A stretch of 64,000 nucleotides of DNA from a bacterium (GCA_022709425.1 JAKLIW010000015.1:1-64000); one strand, 5' to 3'. Positions 23,311 to 32,582 are shown, counted from the first letter of the stretch. Notes: generated by a model not told the origin, from the sequence alone. Numbers and translations: made by a program.

Positions 23311-24993
23311 CTATTTCGCCACGACATCGGCCGCATCACGCGGCGCCAGCTTGAAGGCATCGAAGGTATAGACGAGGATGCCCGTTATCCGCGAGAACTG
23401 CGTGCCGTTGGTGCGGGTACCGGGGAAGTAGAAGAGTTTCTTGTCTATCGCCAGCCCGCCGGTCACTTCCCACTGGCCATGACCGAGGTCTTCGTTGGTG
23501 ACGGTGACATCATGCACCTCGATGAGGACGCTTTCCCACTGTTCCCCCTGCGCGCCGTGGTTGGTGGTCGGAACCCATTCGGTACCGTTGTTCATGAAGG
23601 GGGTTGCCACGACCGACGGATCGGCGATGTAGGCGGGCGCCGGTATGGGCGCAGTGCTGATTTTGTTCAACGTTGCGTTCTCTACCTGCGATGCTCCTTT
23701 GTATTCTTTGTAGGTGCCCGAAACGGAGAGCAGGTCGCCCCGCGCATAGGCATCGAGCGCCGCCGGGGTCTGGATGAAGATATAGATGCCGCTCCACGGA
23801 AGCGCCGTAGAGAAGCCGATCTCGCTTACGAACAGTCCCTTGATGCCGGTCGGGTTGTAACTGGTGTCGAGCACATACTCGACCGCCGTCACTACCGCCT
23901 CGAACTCCACCGTGCTGTTGAGCGACACGCTCCCCTGTTGGATATCGGAGATAACGCCGTCGGCGGCCGTGTCGGTATCGGGGATCACGCTGTTATCGTC
24001 GGTCGTCGTCGTACCGTCATCGGTGACGACCGTGCCGTCATCGGTGACGACCGTGCCGTCATCGGTAACGACCGTATCATCGTCGGTGCCCGTGCCGTCG
24101 TCGAGCTCCAGATCGTCCGCATCGCGCGGCGCCAACTTGAAGGCATCGAAGGTGTAGACGAGTATCCCCGTTATCCGTTTGAACTTTGTCCCGGTCGAGC
24201 GTTCGCCGGGGTAGTAGAAGAGTTTTTTGTCGATGACCAATCCGCCGGTCACTTCCCACTGGCCGTGGCCAAGGTCCTCATTGGTGACGGCGACATCATG
24301 CACTTCGATAAGTACGCTTTCCCACTGTTCCCCCTGCGCACCGTGGTCGGTCGTCGGGACCCATTCGGTGCCGTTGTTCGTGAACGGGGTCGCAACGACC
24401 GACGGATCGGCGATGTAGGCGGGCACCGGCACATCGGCGGTACCCAGTTTGCCCAGCGTCGCATTCTCCACCTGTGACATCTCATAATATTCCTTGTAGG
24501 TCCCCGAAACGGAGAGCAGATCGCCCCGCGCATAGGCATCGGCCGCCGCCGGGGTCTGGATGAATATATAGATGCCGCTCCACGGAAGCGCCGTAGAGAA
24601 GCCGGTCTCACTTACGAAAAGGCCCTTGATGCCGGTCGGCTCGTAGTTGGCATCGAGCGCATATTCGACCGCCGTCACCACCGCCTCGAATTCCACCGTA
24701 CTGTCAAGCGACACCTCTCCGTGCTGGATATCGGGGATGACGCCGGTCGCGACCGGGGTGTCTTCGTCGGGCATCGTATCGGTCAGGGTATCCGTATCGG
24801 CGCCGGTATCGACCGCGGTGTCGCCATCGGTCGCGGGAACGTCGGTATGCGTATCGGTATCGCCGACCGTACTATCGTCGACACCGGCAACCGTATCGCC
24901 ATCTTTTTTGAACCAGCTGCTGTCGGGATCGAGATTGCAGCCCGAGAATGATAACGCTACCAACGCCACAATCAGAAAAAAGACTTTTTGCAT
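23311..24993 (-). CDS. lipoprotein with two tandem near-identical OB-like domains
   Basis: 560 residues; GGAGGTG lies upstream of the ATG at 24993. Lipid Cys19 ('LSFSGCNLD'), an Asp/Thr linker, then two copies of a domain of about 210 residues (about 81-293 and 343-555) joined by a repeat linker made of 'VVTDDGT' units. Each copy runs from 'VEFEAVVTAVEY' through 'GLFVSE.GFSTALPWSGIY' and 'YARGDLLSVSGTYKEY' to 'RITGILVYTFDAFKLAPRD'. The strand pattern suggests an OB fold of the kind found next to secreted nucleases and phosphatases; binding of nucleic acid or nucleotide is inference. First gene of the four-gene operon. Confidence 0.75.
   Translation of the reverse strand: MQKVFFLIVALVALSFSGCNLDPDSSWFKKDGDTVAGVDDSTVGDTDTHTDVPATDGDTAVDTGADTDTLTDTMPDEDTPVATGVIPDIQHGEVSLDSTVEFEAVVTAVEYALDANYEPTGIKGLFVSETGFSTALPWSGIYIFIQTPAAADAYARGDLLSVSGTYKEYYEMSQVENATLGKLGTADVPVPAYIADPSVVATPFTNNGTEWVPTTDHGAQGEQWESVLIEVHDVAVTNEDLGHGQWEVTGGLVIDKKLFYYPGERSTGTKFKRITGILVYTFDAFKLAPRDADDLELDDGTGTDDDTVVTDDGTVVTDDGTVVTDDGTTTTDDNSVIPDTDTAADGVISDIQQGSVSLNSTVEFEAVVTAVEYVLDTSYNPTGIKGLFVSEIGFSTALPWSGIYIFIQTPAALDAYARGDLLSVSGTYKEYKGASQVENATLNKISTAPIPAPAYIADPSVVATPFMNNGTEWVPTTNHGAQGEQWESVLIEVHDVTVTNEDLGHGQWEVTGGLAIDKKLFYFPGTRTNGTQFSRITGILVYTFDAFKLAPRDAADVVAK
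23328..24751 (-). repeat. intragenic direct duplication, period 786 bp
   Basis: Two copies of about 640 bp (23328-23965 and 24114-24751) are offset by 786 bp. They differ mostly by synonymous changes with a few replacements, for example 'TALPWSGIYIFIQTPAA' is the same in both. This is a domain duplication within one gene. Confidence 0.8.
24007..24075. repeat. 21-bp tandem repeat encoding VVTDDGT
   Basis: A unit close to GACCGTGCCGTCATCGGTGAC is repeated about three times within the interdomain linker of the lipoprotein at 23311-24993. It is coding and in frame, and its length suits slippage that would change linker length. Confidence 0.7.
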
Positions 24994-25112
24994 GATCGCA
25001 CCTCCACACGGTATCGCCGGATAGTATCCCAAATGAGGCGGCAAGTAAAGTATCCATTGACATTCACCCTCTCCCCGGCGATACTGACCGGTACTCAACG
25101 GCGGAGGAACGC

Positions 25113-26837
25113 TTGTTCATCCCGACGACCCGCAGCGAGGCGGCCCAAAGAGGCTGGGAACGGCTCGATATCATCATCATTACCGGCGACAGCTATATCG
25201 ATTCGCCCTACAACGGCGCCGCCATCATCGGCCACTACCTTATATATAAAGGGTTCCGCGTCGGCATTATCGCCCAGCCGGCGACCGACGGTCCTGCCGA
25301 CATCACCCGCCTCGGAGAGCCCCTTCTTTTCTGGGGCGTCAGCGCCGGTTCGGTCGATTCGATGGTATCCAACTATACCGCCTTGAAAAAACGGCGCACG
25401 CAGGACGACCTCACCCCCGGCGCGGTCAACGACCGCCGACCCGACCGGGCGAGCATCGTCTACACCGGACTCATCCGCCGCTTTTTCAAGAACACCGTCC
25501 CGGTAGTGCTCGGCGGCATCGAGGCGAGTCTCCGGCGCGTCGCCCATTACGACTACTGGTCCGATTCAATACGGCGCAGTCTGCTACTGGACGCTAAGGC
25601 CGACATCATCGTCTATGGCATGGCCGAACGAACGGTCGTGGAACTTGCCACGGCCCTGCGTGACGGCATCGACTGGCGCGCCATCCGCGGGATCTGCTAC
25701 GCCGCGAACGAACCGGCAGCGGAGTTCATCGACCTGCCGCCGTATGAAAAGACCGCCGAGAACAACAAAACCTTTACCGACATGTTTCTCACCTTCTACC
25801 GCAACAACGATCCGCTCACCGCGCGCGGCATGAACCAGCGGCACGGCGACAAATGGCTCGTCCACAACCCGCCGCAGTTACCGCTCGAACCGGACGAACT
25901 CGACGCGGTGTACGAACTCCCCTATGAGTACGATGCCCACCCCGCCGACAAGGAGCGCGGCGAGATACGGGCGCTCGAAACGATAAAGTTCTCGGTGACC
26001 ACCCACCGCGGCTGTTACGGCGAATGCAGTTTCTGCGCGATACACCTTCATCAAGGACGCCGCGTCGTGTCCCGTTCGGAAGGATCGATCGTCCGCGAGA
26101 TAACGCGGTTCCTCACGATGAAACGCTTCACCGGCGTCATCTACGACCTCGGCGGACCGACCGCCAATATGTACGGCATCGACTGCGGTCGCAAGTCAAA
26201 GAGCGGCAGCTGCCTCAAGAAACGGTGCCTGTATCCCACGGTGTGCAAGGAACTGGAACTTGATCATTCCCGCCAGACGGCGCTCCTGAAACGGGTGACC
26301 GCGTTACCGGGGGTGAAAAAGGTCTTCGTCGCCAGCGGCGTCCGCCACGACATGGTGCTCGCCGACACGATACACGGCGACGAGTATCTCGCCGAACTGG
26401 TCTCCCGCCACATCTCCGGTCAGATGAAGATAGCGCCCGAACACACCGATGATGCGGTGCTCGACCTCATGGGGAAACCGTCGAAAAAAACCATCCGTCG
26501 CTTCCGAGAACGGTTCCTTGCCCTCACCAAAGCGGCCGGCAAGGAGCAGTTTCTCACCTACTACTTCATCGCGGCCCACCCCGGCTGCACCGAGGAGGCG
26601 ATGCGGTCGCTCTCCCGTTTCTGCCGCGACGAACTGCACCTTTCGCCCGAACAGGTACAGATATTCACCCCCACCCCGTCGACCATCTCCACCCTCATAT
26701 ACCGTACCGGACAGGACCCTTACAGCGGAAAAGAGGTGTTCACCGAACGGAGTATGGAAGGAAAAATACGTCAGAAGAATGCGGTGAAGGGGGCGGCTAC
26801 TTTACGAGCAGCGCCTCGTACTGGAAAGAGGCGTTAA
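25113..26837 (+). CDS. YgiQ family radical SAM protein
   Basis: 574 residues. The start is TTG at 25113 with GGAGG five bases upstream, giving 'MFIPTTRSEAAQRGW', the normal N-terminus of the family. A cobalamin-binding-like N-terminal domain is followed by the radical SAM motif 'HRGCYGECSFCAIHLHQGR' (Cys-x3-Cys-x2-Cys). Further family marks are 'YDLGGPTANMYG' and 'APEHTDDAVLDLMGKP'. YgiQ (UPF0313) proteins use a [4Fe-4S] cluster and SAM; the substrate is unknown. The last 41 bp overlap, tail to tail, the gene ending at 26797. Confidence 0.93.
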   Translation: MFIPTTRSEAAQRGWERLDIIIITGDSYIDSPYNGAAIIGHYLIYKGFRVGIIAQPATDGPADITRLGEPLLFWGVSAGSVDSMVSNYTALKKRRTQDDLTPGAVNDRRPDRASIVYTGLIRRFFKNTVPVVLGGIEASLRRVAHYDYWSDSIRRSLLLDAKADIIVYGMAERTVVELATALRDGIDWRAIRGICYAANEPAAEFIDLPPYEKTAENNKTFTDMFLTFYRNNDPLTARGMNQRHGDKWLVHNPPQLPLEPDELDAVYELPYEYDAHPADKERGEIRALETIKFSVTTHRGCYGECSFCAIHLHQGRRVVSRSEGSIVREITRFLTMKRFTGVIYDLGGPTANMYGIDCGRKSKSGSCLKKRCLYPTVCKELELDHSRQTALLKRVTALPGVKKVFVASGVRHDMVLADTIHGDEYLAELVSRHISGQMKIAPEHTDDAVLDLMGKPSKKTIRRFRERFLALTKAAGKEQFLTYYFIAAHPGCTEEAMRSLSRFCRDELHLSPEQVQIFTPTPSTISTLIYRTGQDPYSGKEVFTERSMEGKIRQKNAVKGAATLRAAPRTGKRR

Positions 26838-28659
26838 GCAGTATCTGGTGGGTGTTGAAGGTATCCTTGACGTAGTTGTAGTCGAGCACGTTATTGTCGG
26901 CCATGTCGAGCGCCGCATCGTACTTGTAGAACACTTCCTGCACCCAGCGCCAATTAAGACCGACCTGGAAGTAATCGGTGACATTGTAATTCACCATCAC
27001 ATCTAGACCCAGCTTGGAATTCTTCTGATCCTCGACGAAACTGTAGAGATAGGGCTGTTTGGACCAGCTGAACCGGATCATCGCGTCGATCATCCAGAGT
27101 TTCGCGTAGGGAGCGGCGAAGAAACCGTAGGACTGATAATATGAATTGCCGTAATAGCTGGTGCTGCCGTCCTCAAGGAAACGATACTGCACCAGATCGG
27201 CGGCCGGCGTGGCGGGATCATCCCAGGTCTTGAAGGGGTTGAATATCTGCCGGTAGGAATAGTAGAATTCCGCCGCCATACCGAAATCCATGTTCTCATC
27301 AAGCCGATATCCGATGTCGGTGCCCAGCGTGAAAAGGATATTGTACTTGTTGCTGATAAAATCCTCAAGATAGATCGGCGTGGACTGCTGGCCCGGCACA
27401 TCGTAGAGATAGCCGAATCTCTCGGTGACATTGCCGTCACCGTCGAGATCGGCGGTATCGGTCTGGTTGAGCGCCGTATCAATGATGCCGCCGGCGGCCT
27501 TATCATTCATGCCATGATAGGAGGAACCGATGATGAGCGAAAGGGCCGAAGTGGTATGGAACGCCTCGTTCATCTCGAAACGGACATCGATACCGTGCGC
27601 CGGGTCCTGTATGTACTGACCGCCGTCAAGCTGAGCCTCGTTGCGGCCGTTGAACAGGAAGTAGCGCGCCTTGATCCCCATGGTCTCGGAAAGCGGCACA
27701 TTAGCGCCGAGCAGAAGACCCAGATCGTTGAATCCGCCGCCCAGATACTGTTCGAAAGCGAGCGGACGATAGTAGAACGGTATCTCATGATCGTACATCG
27801 TGTTCTCGACGCCGAAGGGCATACCGAACTTGCCGCCCTGTATTTCGATATAGTAGCCGCCGATGTTGGGGAAGTGGAACGACACATCCTTGATCATGTC
27901 GACCACATTGACCTGTTCGGCGATATCGGGCGTCAACGCATTGGCGACGTAATTGGGATTGTCGGGAGTATTGGCCGAAATAACGGTGTTCTGTTTCAGG
28001 AGTCCGTCCGCCAGATCGAAGGCGAGGCGGGCGGTGAAGGTGTCGGTGCCGCCCTTAAGGTCAAGTACCGCCTGCGGCACATCGAACTGATAACTGCTGT
28101 TGAGCACATCGCCGCCGAACAGATTCACGCCATTGGCGAACAGGCCGTACATCCCGAGCGAAAGGGTGAACTTCGAGGGCTCCGCCGCCTTCGGGGCCAC
28201 GACCGGAGCAGGAGCGACGACCGGTTCCGGTTCGGGGGTCACCACCGGGGCCGGGGCCGGCATCGGAGCAGGAGCCGGGGCCGGAGCAGGCATCGGAGCC
28301 GGGGCCGGCATCGGAGCAGGAGCCGGGGCCGGAGCAGGCATCGGAGCCGGGGCCGGCATCGGAGCAGGAGCCGGGGCCGGAGCGGGCACAGGAGCGGGCG
28401 CCGGTGCGGGCGCCGGGACCGGAGCAGGCGCCGGGGCGGGAGTCGGTTCGGCGTTAGTGTTGTACTTCTGGAGGTACTGCTGATACATGTCCTGATAGTT
28501 GGTCCCCTGATCAGCCTTCTGTTCTTCCTTTTTTTCCTCTTCCTTCACATCCGCTTTCTTTTCTTCCTTCTTCGCCGGGGCCACCGGTACCAAGGCCGGT
28601 TCCTGCGCGAAAACGAATGAACAGAATGCCGTAAGGAACATGATCGACACTAACCGCAT
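26797..28659 (-). CDS. outer-membrane beta-barrel protein with Pro/Ala repeat linker
   Basis: 620 residues; the ATG at 28659 follows GAGGAGG. Signal peptide 'MRLVSIMFLTAFCSFVFA'. A Lys/Glu-rich stretch, then a Pro-Ala repeat (about 70-150; units such as 'PAPMPAPAPAPAPM') leads to about 460 residues of porin-like strands ('KFTLSLGMYGLFANGVNLFG' onward). The PA segment could cross the peptidoglycan, as in other envelope proteins with rigid PA linkers. The end 'QILLNASFQYEALLVK' lacks a terminal aromatic. Substrate unknown. The leftward gene lies directly downstream of polA. Confidence 0.78.
   Translation of the reverse strand: MRLVSIMFLTAFCSFVFAQEPALVPVAPAKKEEKKADVKEEEKKEEQKADQGTNYQDMYQQYLQKYNTNAEPTPAPAPAPVPAPAPAPAPVPAPAPAPAPMPAPAPMPAPAPAPAPMPAPAPMPAPAPAPAPMPAPAPVVTPEPEPVVAPAPVVAPKAAEPSKFTLSLGMYGLFANGVNLFGGDVLNSSYQFDVPQAVLDLKGGTDTFTARLAFDLADGLLKQNTVISANTPDNPNYVANALTPDIAEQVNVVDMIKDVSFHFPNIGGYYIEIQGGKFGMPFGVENTMYDHEIPFYYRPLAFEQYLGGGFNDLGLLLGANVPLSETMGIKARYFLFNGRNEAQLDGGQYIQDPAHGIDVRFEMNEAFHTTSALSLIIGSSYHGMNDKAAGGIIDTALNQTDTADLDGDGNVTERFGYLYDVPGQQSTPIYLEDFISNKYNILFTLGTDIGYRLDENMDFGMAAEFYYSYRQIFNPFKTWDDPATPAADLVQYRFLEDGSTSYYGNSYYQSYGFFAAPYAKLWMIDAMIRFSWSKQPYLYSFVEDQKNSKLGLDVMVNYNVTDYFQVGLNWRWVQEVFYKYDAALDMADNNVLDYNYVKDTFNTHQILLNASFQYEALLVK
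28261..28387. repeat. 48-bp tandem repeat encoding the Pro/Ala linker
   Basis: Units at 28261-28308 and 28309-28356 are identical, with a third partial unit from 28357. Each encodes 16 residues of alternating Pro and Ala/Met. Looser PA repeats extend to about 28445. The GC-rich coding repeat is likely prone to slippage. Confidence 0.85.
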
Positions 28660-28742
28660 CGCACTCCTCCTCAAAATGTTATCCGAGCCTGACAGGGCTA
28701 CTTTAGTACAACGGAAAATTAAATACAATAATTTTTTTATCG

Positions 28743-31223
28743 TTAGTCGAGTTCGTCCCAACGGGACCCCTGAGAGACCGAAACCGTGAGCGGCACTGGG
28801 AAATCGGGCAGAACGCTTTGCATCGCCTCGGCGGCGATCCTGCCGCACTCGTCGGCGCGCCCCGCGGGGACCTCAAGGATGAGTTCGTCGTGGATGGCGA
28901 GAAGTATGCGGGCCGGGATAAGCGCTTCGGCGAAGGCGGCGCGCACTCTGACCGCGCCGAGTTTCATGATCTCGGCCGCCGTCCCCTGAATGACGGTGTT
29001 GACCGCCATCCGTTCGCCCGACTTCACGATATTCTTGTTGGCATCGTTCAACTCCGGCACCGCGCGCCGCCGGCCGTGCATCGTTTCGACCCAGCCGTCG
29101 CCGCGCGCCCGGTCGATGGTCGCGTCGATGAACCGCTTCACGCCGGTGTAGAACCGGAAATACTGGTCGATGTACTCCTTGGCGAACTTCATCTCGACGC
29201 CGGTGTCCTGCGAGAGCTTGAATGCCTGCATCCCGTAAACGATACCGAAGTTGACCGCCTTGGCGTGCCGCCGCATCGTGTCGTCGACGAATTCGGGGAA
29301 GACGCCGAAGATGGCCGACGCCGTTTTGCGGTGGATATCCTCGCCGTTCTTGAAGGCGCTTTTGAGTTCGGTATCGTCGGAAAGGGCGGCAAGCACCCGG
29401 AGCTCGACCTGATCGTAGTCGAGAGATATGAACCGGCATCCCGGCGCGACGGGGAAGAGCGACCGTATCCGCCTCCCCTCTTCGGTGCGAACCGGGATGT
29501 TCTGGAGGTTCGGATCGCGGCTTGACAACCGTCCTGTCGCGGCGTGGGTCAGGATGAAACTCGACCGCAGACGGCCGTCGGTGTCGACCTTCTGCGCTAT
29601 CGGTTCGATGTAGGTCGATAGGAGTTTCTGGAACTGGCGATGTTCGAGGATGAGTCCCGGCAGCGGATGGTACGGCGCCAATTCTTCGAGCACATCGACA
29701 TCGGTCGAGGGGCCGCTTTTCGACTTCCGGCGGACCGGCAGACCGAGCTTCTCGAAGAGCACCTGCGCGAGCTGTTTGGGCGAATTGAGATTCACTGGAC
29801 CGCCCGCCCAGTCGTGGGCTGAACTCTCTATTTGGGCCAATTTAGCGGTGTATTCGGTACGCATCGCCGCCAGCCGTTCGAGGTCGACCGCGATGCCGTA
29901 GCGCTCCATGTCGCGCACCACCGTGAGGTTCGGCATCTCGATATCGTAGAGCAGTTTCCGGCGGCGCGGATCGCCGGTTATCTGCGGCAGTATCTTTTCC
30001 CGCATCTGCGTGAGCTGTGCCGCTATCGCCTCCGGTCCGCTGTTCTCCGCCGGGGCGATATCGAGATAGCCCGCGACATCGCTCATCCCGTACTGATGGC
30101 GGCCGCTGTCGAGGATGAAATAGGCAAGTTGCAGATCGACGAAGCGGCATTCGTCGTCGACCGACGGCGGCAGATATTCCTTCATGTCGAAGCCGCACCA
30201 GAGGCGGTCGGGGGTGATGTCGGCGGCGGTCACCGCGCGGACCGCACCCTCGAAGGCGGCATAGAGCCGTCCGTCGAAGGAGAAAAGAAGTTCCTCCCGT
30301 TCCGGGACGACGCTTTCGAGCGGTTCAACCACGACCGGCGCCTGCGACACCGACGGTACTGTTATGGGGCGGTCCGGAAGAGCGGCGAGCATATCCAGAT
30401 GGCGCTGCAGCGACCGAAAACCGAACCTGTCGATGAAGGCGCGGAACTTGTCGGGATCGGGACCGCGCCACGGTTCGTCGGGAAGCGGCGGCAGTTCGAT
30501 ATCGGTGATGAGCGTCACCAGATCGCGCGACAGCATCAGCTGGTCGCGGAAGTTCGTGAACTTGTCGCGCAGTTTCGGCTGGAGCGCGTCAAGATGGGCG
30601 TAGATATCGTTGATGTCGGCGTACTGCGCAAGCAGTTTGGCCGCCGTCTTGGGGCCGACCCCCGGCAGGCCGGGGATGTTGTCGGAGCTGTCGCCGCTCA
30701 TCGCCAAGAGGTCGCGCAGTTGCACCGGCGGCACCTCGAACTTCTCCTGCACCGCCGCCGCGTCGATGAGCCGGTCCTTCACCCCGTCGTAGAGGAAGGT
30801 ATGATCGTCGACCAGTTGCATGAGATCCTTGTCACTACTGATGATGATGACCTCGTCGTCGGGATGGCGCAGGCGTACCGCGGCGATGACATCGTCGGCC
30901 TCATAGCCCGGCACCGCCATCGCGGTAAGCCCGAGCGCACCGAGCATCTCCGGCATGTAGGCGAACTGGACGCGCAGTTCATCGTCGAGTTCCTTGCGGT
31001 TCGCCTTGTATTCGGGATAGCGTTCGCGCCGCACCGTGTCGCGGCCGCAGTCGAGCGCCGCCACCGCGCGGAATTCGCCGAACCGCTTGGCGACCCGCAG
31101 GAACATCGCGGCGCAACCGTAGATCGCGTTGACCGGGCTCCCGTCGGGGGCGTTCATCGGCGGCAGGGCATGGTAGGCACGGAAGAGATACGCCGAAACG
31201 TCGAGCACGAGGATGCGGGTCAC
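28743..31223 (-). CDS. polA: DNA polymerase I
   Basis: 826 residues. The N-terminal 5' nuclease domain has 'YEADDVIAAVRLRH' and the helix-hairpin-helix 'SGDSSDNIPGLPGVGPKTA'. The polymerase motifs are complete: motif A 'DYDQVELRVLAALS' (about 600), O-helix 'RRHAKAVNFGIVYGM' (about 655) and motif C 'AIHDELILEVP' (about 780). The middle 3'-5' exonuclease domain is present as a fold but lacks the D-x-E metal motif (it reads 'WCGFDMKEYLPP'), so proofreading is probably lost, as in Bacillus and Thermus Pol I. GTG at 31223 is chosen (GGGAGG 8 bases upstream); an in-frame GTG lies at 31232. Confidence 0.95.
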   Translation of the reverse strand: MTRILVLDVSAYLFRAYHALPPMNAPDGSPVNAIYGCAAMFLRVAKRFGEFRAVAALDCGRDTVRRERYPEYKANRKELDDELRVQFAYMPEMLGALGLTAMAVPGYEADDVIAAVRLRHPDDEVIIISSDKDLMQLVDDHTFLYDGVKDRLIDAAAVQEKFEVPPVQLRDLLAMSGDSSDNIPGLPGVGPKTAAKLLAQYADINDIYAHLDALQPKLRDKFTNFRDQLMLSRDLVTLITDIELPPLPDEPWRGPDPDKFRAFIDRFGFRSLQRHLDMLAALPDRPITVPSVSQAPVVVEPLESVVPEREELLFSFDGRLYAAFEGAVRAVTAADITPDRLWCGFDMKEYLPPSVDDECRFVDLQLAYFILDSGRHQYGMSDVAGYLDIAPAENSGPEAIAAQLTQMREKILPQITGDPRRRKLLYDIEMPNLTVVRDMERYGIAVDLERLAAMRTEYTAKLAQIESSAHDWAGGPVNLNSPKQLAQVLFEKLGLPVRRKSKSGPSTDVDVLEELAPYHPLPGLILEHRQFQKLLSTYIEPIAQKVDTDGRLRSSFILTHAATGRLSSRDPNLQNIPVRTEEGRRIRSLFPVAPGCRFISLDYDQVELRVLAALSDDTELKSAFKNGEDIHRKTASAIFGVFPEFVDDTMRRHAKAVNFGIVYGMQAFKLSQDTGVEMKFAKEYIDQYFRFYTGVKRFIDATIDRARGDGWVETMHGRRRAVPELNDANKNIVKSGERMAVNTVIQGTAAEIMKLGAVRVRAAFAEALIPARILLAIHDELILEVPAGRADECGRIAAEAMQSVLPDFPVPLTVSVSQGSRWDELD

Positions 31224-31245
31224 CGGGTCCACCTCCCGCGCCGGA

Positions 31246-31611
31246 TCAGCGCATATTGATCAGCCAGAGTCCGCCGATGATCAGCGCGATGCCGCTCCAC
31301 TGCCACGCCGAGAGCCGTTCGCCGAAAAAAGTGAGCGACCAGAAGGTGACGATGAGTATGCCGGTCGAGGTCATCGCCGGGTAGGCGACGCTGAGGCTCA
31401 TTTTCTCGAGCGTCTTGGTGTAGAAGATGAGCGCAATACCGAACGAAACGATGCCCGCCATGAGTTTGAGGTTGGTCAGGTACGAAAGGGCGAGCGCCGT
31501 TACGCCGGCGTCGGTCGCGATGGCGCGATCCTTCACCCCCGCCTTCATGAGGATGTTGGCGAAGGCGTTAAAGAGTATCGCGAGTACCAGCGTAACGAAC
31601 GACCGGCTCAT
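31246..31611 (-). CDS. SMR/EamA-type small membrane transporter
   Basis: 121 residues with four predicted membrane helices: 'FVTLVLAILFNAFANILMK', a second helix with 'MAGIVSFGIALIFYTK', 'SLSVAYPAMTSTGILIVTF' and 'WQWSGIALIIGGLWLI'. The 'LSVAYP' and 'GERLSAWQW' phrases fit the small multidrug resistance (EmrE-like) superfamily or a half-size EamA transporter; the Glu typical of EmrE helix 1 is not evident, so drug export should not be assumed. Its ATG overlaps the kinase stop (ATGA), indicating coupling. Confidence 0.8.
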   Translation of the reverse strand: MSRSFVTLVLAILFNAFANILMKAGVKDRAIATDAGVTALALSYLTNLKLMAGIVSFGIALIFYTKTLEKMSLSVAYPAMTSTGILIVTFWSLTFFGERLSAWQWSGIALIIGGLWLINMR

Positions 31612-32582
31612 CCGATGATCAGCCTCCGCAAGGTATTCCATGATGCATCGTCTATCTTGGCGCCGACGCAGCAGATGACCCGCGACGCCAACAACGACCC
31701 GATCTCGCCGCAGCGGTCGAGCGGCAGGTCGTTGAGCAGTCCGTAGAGGAACCCGGCGGCGTAGAGATCGCCCGCGCCGGTGGTGTCGCGGCAGGGGGAC
31801 GGGACCGCCGCGATACGCGCCGTCTTCCCGTCGCGCGCGGCGACCGAGCCTTCGCGGCCCAGTTTCACCACGGCGACCGGGGCGAGCGCCGCCATGACGC
31901 CGAGAGCGTCCAACGGTTCACGGCCGGTAAAAGCGCGCGCCTCCTCCTCGTTGGCGAACAGCACATCTATCAGATGCCGCTCGGCCAGCCCGCGCAGAAA
32001 ATCGAGATTCTCGGTGACGACATTGTGGCTCGCGAGGTCGAGCGAGACCCGCGCACCGCTTTCCCGGGCCAGTTCGAGCGCCCGTTCGAGGAGCGCGTGA
32101 TTCTGGACCAGATAGCCTTCGATATGGATGACCGCCGCGCCGGCGAAGAGCCCCGCGTGGAGATCGTCGGCCGTAAGTTTCACCGCCGCGCCGAGATAGG
32201 TCGCGAAGGTCCGCTCGCCGTCGGGGGTGATGAAAGTCGCCGCGCGCCCCGTTTCGGGGCCGTCGGCCAACAGGTGTGCCTTGACGCTGTGGCGCGTCAG
32301 GTCGTCGCGGAAAAAGCGGCCAAGTTCGTCGTCGCTCACCTTGCCGACAAAGGCGCACGGCACGCCGAGCCGCGCCAGCCCATGGATGGTGTTGGCGGCC
32401 GACCCGCCAGAACTCACGGTGCGCGGCAGTCCCGCCGCCGCATCGAGCACCTCGCGGGAGCGTTCGCGCTCGACGAGGTTCATCGTGCCGCGCGGCAGAC
32501 CGAAACGGCGCAACAACGACTCGTCGGGAAGATCGATCAACATGTCGACCAATGCATTACCCAATCCGACAACCGTCGCCAT
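31608..32582 (-). CDS. PfkB-family sugar/nucleoside kinase, adenosine kinase-like
   Basis: 324 residues. The substrate-side motif 'SSGGSAANTIHGLARLG' and the C-terminal PfkB signature 'DTTGAGDLYAAGFLYGL' (about 262-278, catalytic Asp) are both intact. The opening 'VVGLGNALVDMLIDLP' resembles bacterial adenosine kinase-like members. It probably phosphorylates a nucleoside or sugar in the cytoplasm. The upstream gene encodes a periplasmic 5'-nucleotidase, so salvage of the released nucleoside is a natural inference. The start has AGGTCGGTGAT upstream. Confidence 0.88.
   Translation of the reverse strand: MATVVGLGNALVDMLIDLPDESLLRRFGLPRGTMNLVERERSREVLDAAAGLPRTVSSGGSAANTIHGLARLGVPCAFVGKVSDDELGRFFRDDLTRHSVKAHLLADGPETGRAATFITPDGERTFATYLGAAVKLTADDLHAGLFAGAAVIHIEGYLVQNHALLERALELARESGARVSLDLASHNVVTENLDFLRGLAERHLIDVLFANEEEARAFTGREPLDALGVMAALAPVAVVKLGREGSVAARDGKTARIAAVPSPCRDTTGAGDLYAAGFLYGLLNDLPLDRCGEIGSLLASRVICCVGAKIDDASWNTLRRLIIG

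Noticed and set aside
24007-24075. 21-bp repeats considered as an iteron or replication origin
   Set aside because: They lie inside a gene, encode 'VVTDDGT' and have no nearby rep or DnaA boxes.
28261-28387. 48-bp direct repeats considered as a CRISPR-like array
   Set aside because: The units are contiguous with no spacers and encode a Pro/Ala linker in frame.
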